Source: Deltaproteobacteria bacterium (GTDB taxonomy: Bacteria; Myxococcota; JADLHZ01). From it: a stretch of DNA of 64,000 nt. Positions 46,325-54,184 of the stretch are shown here, piece by piece. The stretch is from NCBI GenBank assembly GCA_020848545.1, contig JADLHZ010000122.1:62001-126000 (forward strand). The letters run 5' to 3'. How positions within the stretch are numbered: position 1 is the stretch's first letter; every line of letters starts with the position of its first letter. A program made the translations under genes and the position numbers. Below the pieces are notes generated by a model that saw nothing but the letters and a program-made list of their open reading frames with translations, was not told where the DNA came from and did no database searches.

Positions 46325-46865
46325 GAACGACCTCGACGTTCTTGGCGCCGATCTGTTGCAGGAAGTCCTTGGTCTTTGCCGCGTCGTACTTCGGGTCCTT
46401 CGCCTCGATGGAGACGAAGAACGCGTCGTCCGACGCCTTGTGAAAGCGCGAGTGGCTGAATACCGGGTGGTTCGGCCGCGGCAGCATGTTCAAGCCGAAC
46501 ATGCCGAAGACGGCGGCGAACGCCCCGAGCAGCACGGTGAGCTCGAAGATCACGGGGATGTAGGCCGGCAGCGCGAAGTCCGGTTTGCCGGCGATGATCA
46601 TCGGGTACTCGACGTTGTGCACCCAGGCCTGCAGCCCGAGGCCGCTGACGAAGCCAACAACCGCGCACGCGAAGACGATGAGCGGCAGCTTCGACTGGCC
46701 GAGCTTCATCGCGTCGTCCATCCCGTGGATCGGAAACGGGCTGTGCGTATCGAACACGGTGTAGCCCTGGTCGGACAGCTTTTCGGCTGCGTGCAGGAGC
46801 GACTTCGCCGAATCGAACTCGGCGACGATGCCAAACGGTTTCTCTTTCTCACTCATCGTCATCAT
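46317..46865 (-). CDS. actD: Alternative complex III subunit ActD (DUF3341)
   Basis: 182 residues: a soluble N-terminal domain (PFGIVAEFDSAKSLLHAAEK), two membrane helices (PLIVFACAVVGFVSGLGLQA and PVIFELTVLLGAFAAVFGMF), and the family motif PRPNHPVFSHSRFH, followed by a soluble tail. Peripheral subunit of ACIII. Its ATG codons overlap the actB stop directly, with no room for actC between them. Confidence 0.9.
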   Translation of the reverse strand: MMTMSEKEKPFGIVAEFDSAKSLLHAAEKLSDQGYTVFDTHSPFPIHGMDDAMKLGQSKLPLIVFACAVVGFVSGLGLQAWVHNVEYPMIIAGKPDFALPAYIPVIFELTVLLGAFAAVFGMFGLNMLPRPNHPVFSHSRFHKASDDAFFVSIEAKDPKYDAAKTKDFLQQIGAKNVEVVHE

Positions 46866-49800
46866 CCCAACTGTGGATGCGGGTTACGGACGCGGGCCAG
46901 GTAGGTCGTGCGCGGCTTGGTGTTCAGCTCGGCGAGGAGGTCGTAGCGGCGCGCTTCTTTGCGCAGCTTGCTGACGCGGCTTTGCGGATCGTTCATGTCG
47001 CCGAAGACGATCGCGTCCGACGGGCACGCTTGCGCGCACGCCGGCACGACGTCGCCGTCTTTGACTTTTCTGTTCTCGAGCTTCGCCGCGATCTTGCCCT
47101 TGTTGATGCGCTGCACACAGTAGCTGCACTTCTCCATGACGCCGCGCATGCGCACGGTGACGTCGGGATTGTGCGCCATCGCGCGGACCTCGGGGTCCTT
47201 CTCGTGGAACGCGAGGAAGTTGAAGCGGCGCACTTTGTACGGGCAGTTGTTCGCGCAGTAACGCGTGCCGATGCAGCGGCTGTACTGCATGTCGTTCAAG
47301 CCTTCGGGCGAGTGCGGCGTGGCCGTCACCGGGCACACCTGCTCGCACGGCGCGTTCTCGCAGTGGTGGCAGGCCATCGGCTGGTGCACGACGCGCGGGT
47401 TTGCGGTGTCGATCTCGCTTGCGTCGGTGAGCGTCTGGTTCGCGAAGTAGCGATCCAAGCGAATCCAGTGCATCTCGCGGCCGCGGCGCACTTGGTCTTT
47501 GCCGACGACCGGGATGTTGTTCTCGGCCTGACACGCGATCGTGCAGACGTTGCAGCCGGTGCACGTCGAGAGGTCGATGCTCATCGCCCACGCGTGGCCT
47601 TCGTAGGCACGCTCTTTGAAGAGCGAGACGAGCGGCGGATGCGGCACTTGCTTGTCGGCGAAGCGCGGATCCTTCTTGTATTCATCGAGGGTGGCTTCGC
47701 GCACGACCGGCCGTGGCTTTTGCACGGAGCCCAAGATCGTCGGCGGTGCGATGAAGTGGTGGTCCTGCGTGTTGGCGAGCGAGTACGCGCCGGCGGCCTT
47801 TTCGACCTTCGCCCCGCTCTCCAACCACTGGGCGTCGCTCGAGCGCAGGGGATATACGTTGAAGCCGGCGCCGCTCGCCACGCTGAGCTCGGCGGTTCTG
47901 CCGTAGCCGAGCGCGATGACGACGGTGTCGTCGGCGAGGCCTGGCTGCACCCACACCGCGGCCTCGACGCTGCCCGTCTTCGTCGTGATCTTCACGAGGT
48001 CGCCGCCCGGAATGAACTGCGTGCCGGTGCCGGGTGTCACGCCGAGCTTCTGCGCCGCCGCCGGTGAGACGAGCGCCGCGTTGTCCCAGGTGAGCTTGGT
48101 CATCGGATCCGGCAGCTCTTGCAGCCACGGGTTGTTCGCGAAGCGGCCGTCCCACACGCTCGCGCTCGGGACGAACACGAGATCGAAGCCGCTGGCCGCA
48201 GCCTTCGCCTTCGTCGCGTCATTCACCGTCGCGGCGAAGGTAGGCGCGGTCGTTGGCTTCTGCGCGCTGCCCTCGACGACGCCCGCGTGCAGCGCGCGCC
48301 GCCAAGCTTTCTCGAAGTCGGCGCCGACGAAGCCGGTCTTCAAGGTCTCGCGCACGAGCTCGTAGCCCTTCGGCGCGGTGCTTCCTGTCATCTGCGCGAC
48401 GATCTCGATGTCGCTCTTGCCGCCGAGCAGCGGCAGGATCAGCGGCTGTTGCACCGAGATGGTGCCGTCGCTGCCGACCGCGTCGCCCCAGGACTCGAGC
48501 GCGTGCGCCCGCGGCAGGCTCCACGTGGTCTTCGCGCCGGTCTCATCGAGGTAGGGCGAGAGGTGGATGCTCGTCGTGACGCTCGCGAGCTTGTCGCCGA
48601 ACTTGAGCTCGGCCGGCGCGTCGAACACAGGGTTGCCACCGAGGATGACGAGCGTCGTGACTTGCTTCGCCCCCATCGCCATCGCCAGCGCTTTGATTTG
48701 CTCCGTTTGCGTCGGCTCTTCGATCGCCGCCGAGTAGGTCACGACGTTCGAGACGTTGCCGAGCGCCGCGTTCAACACGGCGGCGATCGCGTGCACTTCC
48801 GGCGCTTGACCGCGGCCGGCGACGATGACGGCGCTGCCCTTCGCTGCGATGAGATCGCCGGCGAGCGCTTGCAGGAACGGCTTCTTCGAGTCCCATGTTT
48901 GCTTGCTCGCGTCGGCCGCGTTCGTGCCGAAGTCGGCGGCGACGCCTGCCGGCAGCGTGAGGCCCTGCTTCTGGAGCTCGGCGACGAGCGCGCGCGCGAA
49001 GGTGTGCACTTGGCTCGGACGCACGCGCAGGCGGTGATCGGCGGCAGCGCCGGTCACCGTGAAGTTGCCTTCGATGGCGTAGAGCCGGCTCATCTTCTGG
49101 CCGTCCGGCTGGCGGCGCGTCGCGAAGTCCTTCGAGTGCGCGACGTTGCCTTCTTCGCTGCCCAAGATGTCGGCGTCGAGCGCGACGATGACGTCGGCCT
49201 TCTTCAAGTCGTAGTGCGCGCGCATCGGCTTGCCGAACGCGAGCTTCGTGCCGAGCTTCTCGTGGTCGTGGTGGATCGGCTCCCACGTGTACCACTTCGC
49301 TTCGGGCATCGACTTCTGCACGTCGGCTCGGAGGCGCATGAGCGTGGGCGACAGCATCGCCTCGCTCAAGATCGCGAGGCCGGCGCCCTTTTGGCTCACC
49401 AGGCCGGCAAAGTGCGGGCTCGCAAACGCGTTCCACTCGGCCCATTTGCTGGCAGCGTTCTTCTTCGTCGGCGTGCCGGAGCGATCGGGATCGTAGAGGC
49501 CGAGGACGGCGGCTTGCACGAAGGTGTCGGTGCCGCCGCGGCTCGCCGGGTGCGCCGGGTTGCCTTCGATCTTCGTCGGGCGGCCTTCGTGCGCTTCGAC
49601 CAGCGCGCCGATCGCTTCGCCGGCGATCGGCAACACGGTCGCGTAGAACTGTGGCTTGCCGGGCACGAGATCTTCCGGCTGTTTGGCGTAGGGCAGGATG
49701 TGCTCGACCGGACGGCGGCACGCGGCCATGCCGGCCAAGCCCGCCGACGCGCCCATCAGCTTCAAGAAGTTTCGGCGCGAGACCGGGTCCTTCATCTCGC

Positions 49801-49930
49801 TTTGGCCGTCTTGGAACTCGCGCTCGACGAAGGTGCGGAACTCGGGATCGCTCTCGAGTTGCGCCATGCTACGCCAGTATGTGTTGTCTACCGTCATGCT
49901 GCTCTGTTGTTCGACGGGGAGCTTGCTCAT
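46862..49930 (-). CDS. actB: Alternative complex III iron-sulfur subunit ActB
   Basis: 1022 residues. A Tat-type motif VSRRNFLKLMGAS (50-62) with the typical AAC sequence after it. The body is a molybdopterin-oxidoreductase-like fold (no cofactor expected, from knowledge of ACIII), and the C-terminal 240 residues carry the ferredoxin-like cluster motifs: CTGCNVCTIAC, CHHCENAPCEQVC, CIGTRYCANNC and the pair CSYC / CAQACP. Takes electrons from the quinol site and passes them to ActA hemes. It starts about 70 bases after actA and overlaps actD. Length and motif set are complete for the family. Confidence 0.93.
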   Translation of the reverse strand: MSKLPVEQQSSMTVDNTYWRSMAQLESDPEFRTFVEREFQDGQSEMKDPVSRRNFLKLMGASAGLAGMAACRRPVEHILPYAKQPEDLVPGKPQFYATVLPIAGEAIGALVEAHEGRPTKIEGNPAHPASRGGTDTFVQAAVLGLYDPDRSGTPTKKNAASKWAEWNAFASPHFAGLVSQKGAGLAILSEAMLSPTLMRLRADVQKSMPEAKWYTWEPIHHDHEKLGTKLAFGKPMRAHYDLKKADVIVALDADILGSEEGNVAHSKDFATRRQPDGQKMSRLYAIEGNFTVTGAAADHRLRVRPSQVHTFARALVAELQKQGLTLPAGVAADFGTNAADASKQTWDSKKPFLQALAGDLIAAKGSAVIVAGRGQAPEVHAIAAVLNAALGNVSNVVTYSAAIEEPTQTEQIKALAMAMGAKQVTTLVILGGNPVFDAPAELKFGDKLASVTTSIHLSPYLDETGAKTTWSLPRAHALESWGDAVGSDGTISVQQPLILPLLGGKSDIEIVAQMTGSTAPKGYELVRETLKTGFVGADFEKAWRRALHAGVVEGSAQKPTTAPTFAATVNDATKAKAAASGFDLVFVPSASVWDGRFANNPWLQELPDPMTKLTWDNAALVSPAAAQKLGVTPGTGTQFIPGGDLVKITTKTGSVEAAVWVQPGLADDTVVIALGYGRTAELSVASGAGFNVYPLRSSDAQWLESGAKVEKAAGAYSLANTQDHHFIAPPTILGSVQKPRPVVREATLDEYKKDPRFADKQVPHPPLVSLFKERAYEGHAWAMSIDLSTCTGCNVCTIACQAENNIPVVGKDQVRRGREMHWIRLDRYFANQTLTDASEIDTANPRVVHQPMACHHCENAPCEQVCPVTATPHSPEGLNDMQYSRCIGTRYCANNCPYKVRRFNFLAFHEKDPEVRAMAHNPDVTVRMRGVMEKCSYCVQRINKGKIAAKLENRKVKDGDVVPACAQACPSDAIVFGDMNDPQSRVSKLRKEARRYDLLAELNTKPRTTYLARVRNPHPQLG

Positions 49931-50000
49931 CGGACGAAGACCTCTCTTGCGCTGACTACTCTTACGCTAACTACTCTTACGCTAGCGACTTGCAGACGGA

Positions 50001-50639
50001 TCAGCGGTGACAGCCCGAGCAGTGCGTCGGCGGCTGCAGACCGTGGGCGACGGCGGCGGCGTTCGTGCGATCGGTGTCGCTCGGCTGCCAGTCCATCTTC
50101 GTGATCATCTCTTTGGGGCGCAGGCGCGGCGCGGGATCGCGGTGGCAGTCGAGGCACCAGCTCATCGACAGCTCTTTGTCTTGCGCGACCACCGGCATCT
50201 GATCGACGCGGCCGTGGCACTCGACGCAGCCGACGCCGGCCTTGAGGTGCGGCGAGTGGACGAACTGCGCGTGGTCCGGGATCTTGTGGATGCGCACCCA
50301 CTCGACCGGCTTGTCGGTCTCGAAGCTCTGCCGCACCTTCTCGAGCAGCGGAGAGTCGGTCTTCACCTGCGCGTGGCAGTTCATGCACACTTGCGTCGGC
50401 GGCACGTTGGCGCGCGGCGACGTCTCGACCGTGAAGTGACAGTAGCGGCAATCGATGCCGAGGTCGCCCGCGTGCAGCTTGTGGCTGTAAGCGACGGGCT
50501 GCTTCGGCGCGTAGCCGACTTCCTTATACTTGGGCGAAAAGTAGTACCAAACGATGCCGACCACCGCGACGAGCCCCACCGGCGTGACGGCGGCGAGCAG
50601 GAGCGGGGTCTTGTTCACCCATCTTGGAAAGATTTGCAC
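50001..50639 (-). CDS. actA: Alternative complex III pentaheme cytochrome ActA
   Basis: 212 residues from a GTG at 50639 (no ATG is available before the membrane helix). N-terminal helix PVGLVAVVGIVWYYF, then five heme c motifs: CRYCH, CMNCH, CVECH, CLDCH and CSGCH. This is the usual pentaheme count for ActA. First gene of the operon that runs to coxD at 39459. The leader region 50640-50798 holds no clear promoter I can name, apart from the hairpin described separately. Confidence 0.9.
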   Translation of the reverse strand: MQIFPRWVNKTPLLLAAVTPVGLVAVVGIVWYYFSPKYKEVGYAPKQPVAYSHKLHAGDLGIDCRYCHFTVETSPRANVPPTQVCMNCHAQVKTDSPLLEKVRQSFETDKPVEWVRIHKIPDHAQFVHSPHLKAGVGCVECHGRVDQMPVVAQDKELSMSWCLDCHRDPAPRLRPKEMITKMDWQPSDTDRTNAAAVAHGLQPPTHCSGCHR

Positions 50640-50746
50640 GGCGTGACCTTCGTTCGTCTTGGGTTAGATCGCTGCGCCTCACTGCAAAAACTTCGAGACG
50701 AAGTCAATGCGGCGGGCGAGTGCCCAAACAGGTGACGCCGTTGGAG

Positions 50747-50799
50747 AAAAAGGTCCCAGGGACCATTTCGCTCCTGAAAAGGTCCCTGGGACCTTTTTT
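50747..50799. terminator. GGTCCC hairpin terminator after the broken lipoprotein gene
   Basis: AAAAAGGTCCCAGGGACC (50747-50764) pairs with GGTCCCTGGGACCTTTTTT (50781-50799). The A/T flanks make it terminator-like in both directions. On the minus strand it directly follows the TGA (50801-50799) of the frameshifted lipoprotein gene, so it should stop that transcript before actA. Each arm is itself nearly palindromic. A related single-arm copy is at 62764-62781. Confidence 0.7.
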
Positions 50800-51249
50800 C
50801 AGCGATCGCTCTTCGTGTCACTCGCGTCGTTCGCGTGGGCGTCGTTCTTTCGCTCGTCGCGCGGGTTCTTGCGCAAGATCTCTTGCGGATCGAAGTCGAG
50901 CTTTCGCAGCGTCAGTTGATCCGGCATGCCCGTCGCGGCGATGCCTTCTTTCTGCTGAAACGAGCGCAACGCAGTCTTCCTGCGGTGTCGAAGACGCCGG
51001 ACTTCTCGACTTGGAAGCCCTGGTCAGCGAGCGCGCGGCTTGCACCTTCTTCACCGCGCCTGGCTCGAGCAGGGCTTCGGGGCTGGTGCTGACGACCGGC
51101 GTTCCTTTCGCGCGCTTCGTCGTTTGATCGACGGTGTTTTGCGCCGGGCCGCCCGCTTTGACCGGAATCTTCTCGTTGGAATCGCCGGCGCAGGCGGCGA
51201 GAGTGAAGAGACCGATCCACAGAGACTTCGTCAACGGATGCTTGGTCAT
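50799..51249 (-). pseudogene. Frameshifted lipoprotein with PG_binding_1 domain
   Basis: ATG at 51249 with AGGAG six bases upstream. Frame 1 gives a lipoprotein signal (LWIGLFTLAACAGDS) and continues to GAVKKVQAA. The reading then continues in a second frame as ALADQGFQVEKSGVFDT and in a third as RKTALRSFQQKEGIAATGMP and DQLTLRKLDFDPQEI, ending at the TGA at 50799-50801. Joined, these spell a typical peptidoglycan-binding domain (VQ.AL...GF.V...G.FD...K.AL..FQ...GI..TG..D..TL..L). The two shifts (each plus 2 or minus 1) fall near 51031-51037, in a CG run, and near 50979-50986. Either the gene is decayed or the sequence has two errors; intact, it would be about 148 residues and anchor an outer-membrane lipoprotein to the wall. 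Confidence 0.72.
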
Positions 51250-51529
51250 GGGAGGCTCCTTCGTGCGAGCGCGCTGCTCGTCTAAATTCGTTGTTGCGAG
51301 GCTTCTTCTTCGGCGGCTAAGCGTCGTGTCGGCGAGCTCGGCGTGGATCTTCGGCCGCGGCATCATGACCCAGGTGAGCTTGGCGCCGTTCACTTGCGCT
51401 CTCGCCGATGCCCCTCTTCCCACGGCACCAGCGGGATCAGCGCGACCTGAAGCGCGACCACGAAGATCCGAGCATGCGGCGATCGACTGTAACGCCCGCG
51501 CCCCAAGATCCTGGCCCCTGGACATGGCC

Positions 51530-51596
51530 GCGCTCCTGAGCCTGACCATGACCCTGGCCTCCCCGAGTCCAAGTCCAGGGCCACGCTCAGGAGCGC
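51530..51596. repeat. 67-base imperfect hairpin
   Basis: GCGCTCCTGAG (51530-51540) is the exact inverse complement of CTCAGGAGCGC (51586-51596). Within the 45-base loop, CCCTGG (51552-51557) pairs with CCAGGG (51575-51580). This gives a two-stem hairpin with no T-run. It may be a REP-like element or RNA structure. Confidence 0.55.
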
Positions 51597-51614
51597 GAGC
51601 GTGGTCAGGGTTTT

Positions 51615-51640
51615 GGTTCAGGGTCGGGGTTCAGGGTCGG
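51615..51640. repeat. 13-base tandem repeat, two copies
   Basis: GGTTCAGGGTCGG occurs twice without a gap (51615-51627 and 51628-51640), 19 bases after the long hairpin. Confidence 0.7.
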
Positions 51641-51668
51641 GGTGTGGCGAACGCTCCCGGTGTGAAAA

Positions 51669-51686
51669 CTTCCCCGGTCCCTTTTC
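51669..51686. repeat. Fourth copy of the 18-base GGTCCC repeat
   Basis: CTTCCCCGGTCCCTTTTC, identical over 18 bases to the copies in the gap at 25253-25321 but 26 kb away. It lies just beyond the 3' end of the PEGA protein gene (51711). Confidence 0.7.
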
Positions 51687-51710
51687 GCCGCGTCGTTGTG
51701 GCAATCGGGG

Positions 51711-53075
51711 CTATTCGGCGTTGCGATGGAGGATGCCGTCGACGCCGCCCAAGATGACGTCGGCGAGGAGCAGACCGAGGCCGATGTTCGAGATCCACTT
51801 GAACGCTTCGCTGCGCTGCGGATTGCCGAACTCGGGCGGACTGGTGCCAGGCACTTTGTCCATCTGCACGAGGTAGAAGCCGAGGATGTTCGCGGTGAGA
51901 AAGAGCACCTGCGTCGTTAGAAACAGCACGCCCATGCCGATGCGGTTCTCGGCGAACTGACCGATGCCGGCGGGCAACATCGCCACGGCCCAGTGGACGG
52001 TGCGGCGAGCGGACGGGTTCTTCAGCGCGATCGGGCGATCGTCCGGCGGCGCTTGCTTCACGACGACGGGCGCGTCCTTCTTGCCGGGATCCTTCGCGGG
52101 CTCGACGATCGGCGCCGGCGACGAGAGCGCGCTCTTCAACGCCTTGCCGAGCGCGTCGAGGGTCCTGCCCGACGCCGCCCGCTCACCGGTTTTCTCGTCG
52201 AAGTAGATCGCGCGCATCGGCTCGCCGGCGAGCACGAGGACGAGCGACTTGGCGCCATGCACCTTCAGCGCCTCTTTCGCGAGCTCCTGGTCGAGCGGTG
52301 CCCTCCGCGCCCCTTCGATCAACTTGACGAGCGGCGACGCTTGCGGCGGCAGCGTGCGCAGGAACACCTCGGTCTTCTCGACGCGCTCTTTGCTGACGAC
52401 GACGCGCGCGCTGAAGCGGTGGTGGCCGGCGAGGCGCACGACGATCCAGTGCTCGCCGAGCAGGAGATCGTTGAGCGACACCGGCGTCAGCCCCGCGCGG
52501 CGGCCGTCGAAGTAGACCTCGGCGCCCTCGGGCTTGCTGACGATCGTCATCGAGCCGCGGGCGGCGCGCACCATCTCGCGCTCCACCTTCGAGAAGCGGC
52601 TGAGCACCTCGGGGTTGTACACCTTGGGATCGGGCTTCACGCCGGCGCCGAGGGCGAGGGCACGGCGAAACGCGTTGGTCGCCTTGTCGTCCTTGCGTGC
52701 GTCGATGAAGGCGGCGCCGAGGTCGATCAAGCTCTGCGCCATCGGCGTGAACTCGTCGAGCGCCGAGATGCCGCGGCCGAACAGGTTCTGCGCTTCTTCG
52801 AACTTTTGGATCGCTTCGTCCGTGCGCAGCTCCAAGGCCGCCTTGCGCGCGCTCTTCACCGTGTCGAGCGCGAGCTTGACGAGCTTTCGCTGCTCATCGA
52901 GCTCGGGGTCGCTTGCGCTGTCGGCGCGGATGATGTTGCCGCCGCCGCCGAGGACGGCAAACGCCGCCGCGGCCTCCTCGTCCTTCTGCTCGAGCGAGGC
53001 GTCGAGCACGACGAGCCTGCGATCGATCGCCGGGTCAGCGGCGCAGATCAGCACGGACGCGATCCAGGCGGGCAT
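51711..53075 (-). CDS. PEGA-domain envelope protein with C-terminal membrane segments
   Basis: 454 residues. Short N-terminal signal-like start (MPAWIASVLICAADP). A helical/TPR-like region at about 55-165 (ARKDDKATNAFRRALALG). A PEGA domain at about 175-245, with SKPEGAEVYFDGRRAGLTPV as signature. A linker with Pro/Lys follows, then two or three membrane helices near the C-terminus (WAVAMLPAGIGQFAENRIGM, VLFLTTQVLFLTANILGFYL, ISNIGLGLLLADVILGGVDG), like DUF5683-type tails. Probably an inner-membrane protein with a periplasmic PEGA domain. It is in a same-strand run with the kinase (which also carries a PEGA domain), suggesting a shared envelope role (inference). Confidence 0.75.
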   Translation of the reverse strand: MPAWIASVLICAADPAIDRRLVVLDASLEQKDEEAAAAFAVLGGGGNIIRADSASDPELDEQRKLVKLALDTVKSARKAALELRTDEAIQKFEEAQNLFGRGISALDEFTPMAQSLIDLGAAFIDARKDDKATNAFRRALALGAGVKPDPKVYNPEVLSRFSKVEREMVRAARGSMTIVSKPEGAEVYFDGRRAGLTPVSLNDLLLGEHWIVVRLAGHHRFSARVVVSKERVEKTEVFLRTLPPQASPLVKLIEGARRAPLDQELAKEALKVHGAKSLVLVLAGEPMRAIYFDEKTGERAASGRTLDALGKALKSALSSPAPIVEPAKDPGKKDAPVVVKQAPPDDRPIALKNPSARRTVHWAVAMLPAGIGQFAENRIGMGVLFLTTQVLFLTANILGFYLVQMDKVPGTSPPEFGNPQRSEAFKWISNIGLGLLLADVILGGVDGILHRNAE

Positions 53076-53124
53076 CGAGCGAAGGGTAGCCGAGAACCCG
53101 CGGTGGATCAGTTTTTCGTCGGGG

Positions 53125-54171
53125 TCACTCGGCGAAGAGGTCGATCTCGCGCCGCGCGGTCACGGCGCCCGTTTTGTCCACGGTCCACGTGACGATCGTC
53201 CGTTCGTCGAGTGTGCCGGCGACATCGAGCGTGCCGTCGATGCGCACCGAGAACGCCAGCGGCTTCGCGGCGCCGCCGTCTTCGATGACGAAGTCGGCAG
53301 TCACCGCGCCGTCCTTCGCGAAGTGCACGGCGTGCTTTTGGCGCGTGAGGACGAAGACACCGCCGCTCGTGCTCGTCGCCAACGCCACCGGCGCGCGATC
53401 GCCGGCGAGGGTCGCGATCGTCGTTTCGATGCCAGCGTCGTCGGTCGTGCGCAGCGCCAGCGTGTCGCCGATCGGCACGGTCGCGTAGAGCCGGCTGTCG
53501 AGCGCCAGCGCCGCGAGCGTCGGTGGCGCTTCGTCGCCGCGTTGATAGAGCCGGCGCAGCTCGCCGTTCGCCGTGAAGATGCGCACCTCCGCGCCCTGCT
53601 TGGCCGCGGTATACAGCGCGACGTTCAGCTCGTTCGAGGTGAGCAGGGACGGCGCCGCTTCGCCGAGCGACGCTTGCGCCGCCGTCGCCTGATCGGGGCC
53701 GATGAAGAGCAAGCGCGTCCCGGGATCGGTGTCGCAGCCGGCGAAGGCGAGCAAGAACGAGGTGCCCGAGACCACGCCCATCGGCGGGAAGGCCTTGCTG
53801 CACGGCAACGCGATCGCGGTCACCTTGGTCGGCGAGCCGCGAAACAGCGCCGCCGCGCCCCGGTCGAAGAAGAATCCCGCGCCTTCGCCGTCGATGTTGC
53901 GTGCGAGCGGGATGATGTTGCCTTCGCCGCGGCCGCGCTCGATGCGATCGACGCCGTCGGCGCCCGCGTGCAGGATGAACCACGTCTGAAAGCTGGTGAC
54001 GGAGCTCGGCCGAGTCTCGGTGAAGTCGAACACGCCGCTCACCGCGAGCCCGCTCGGCACCTGTCGCACGTCGCTCGGGCGGCTCTGGGTGACCCGCGTC
54101 GTCGGCGTCGTCGAGCCGCTCCTGGCGCAGGCGGCGCAGGCGAAGCTCAGCAAGAGGGCGATCCGCTTCAT
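53125..54171 (-). CDS. Lipoprotein, propeller-like, unknown function
   Basis: 348 residues with a signal peptide and lipobox (LLLSFACAACARS). The mature part is beta-rich with repeated strands such as LALDSRLYATVPIGDTLALR and LATSTSGGVFVLTRQKHAVH, suggesting a small beta propeller. No enzyme motif. It starts 13 bases after the kinase stop, so it is probably co-transcribed with the kinase. Confidence 0.65.
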   Translation of the reverse strand: MKRIALLLSFACAACARSGSTTPTTRVTQSRPSDVRQVPSGLAVSGVFDFTETRPSSVTSFQTWFILHAGADGVDRIERGRGEGNIIPLARNIDGEGAGFFFDRGAAALFRGSPTKVTAIALPCSKAFPPMGVVSGTSFLLAFAGCDTDPGTRLLFIGPDQATAAQASLGEAAPSLLTSNELNVALYTAAKQGAEVRIFTANGELRRLYQRGDEAPPTLAALALDSRLYATVPIGDTLALRTTDDAGIETTIATLAGDRAPVALATSTSGGVFVLTRQKHAVHFAKDGAVTADFVIEDGGAAKPLAFSVRIDGTLDVAGTLDERTIVTWTVDKTGAVTARREIDLFAE

Positions 54172-54184
54172 GCGCGGCGCGCTA

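Larger units (their letters stand above)
51250..51710. other. 461-base gap with structure but no gene
   Basis: Between the broken lipoprotein gene and the PEGA protein. No ORF here has convincing codon pattern or motif. The minus frame around 51330-51400 reads NGAKLTWVMMPRPKIHAELA and a neighbouring frame near 51400-51470 reads ARIFVVALQVALIPLVPW, which could be scraps of a decayed membrane-protein gene (weak). A long hairpin, a tandem repeat and one copy of the 18-base repeat lie in it and are listed separately. Confidence 0.45.

Noticed and set aside
51250-51549. Longer start for the broken lipoprotein gene
   Set aside because: The frame is open upstream but has no plausible protein sequence; ATG 51249 has a good ribosome binding site and starts a lipoprotein signal.
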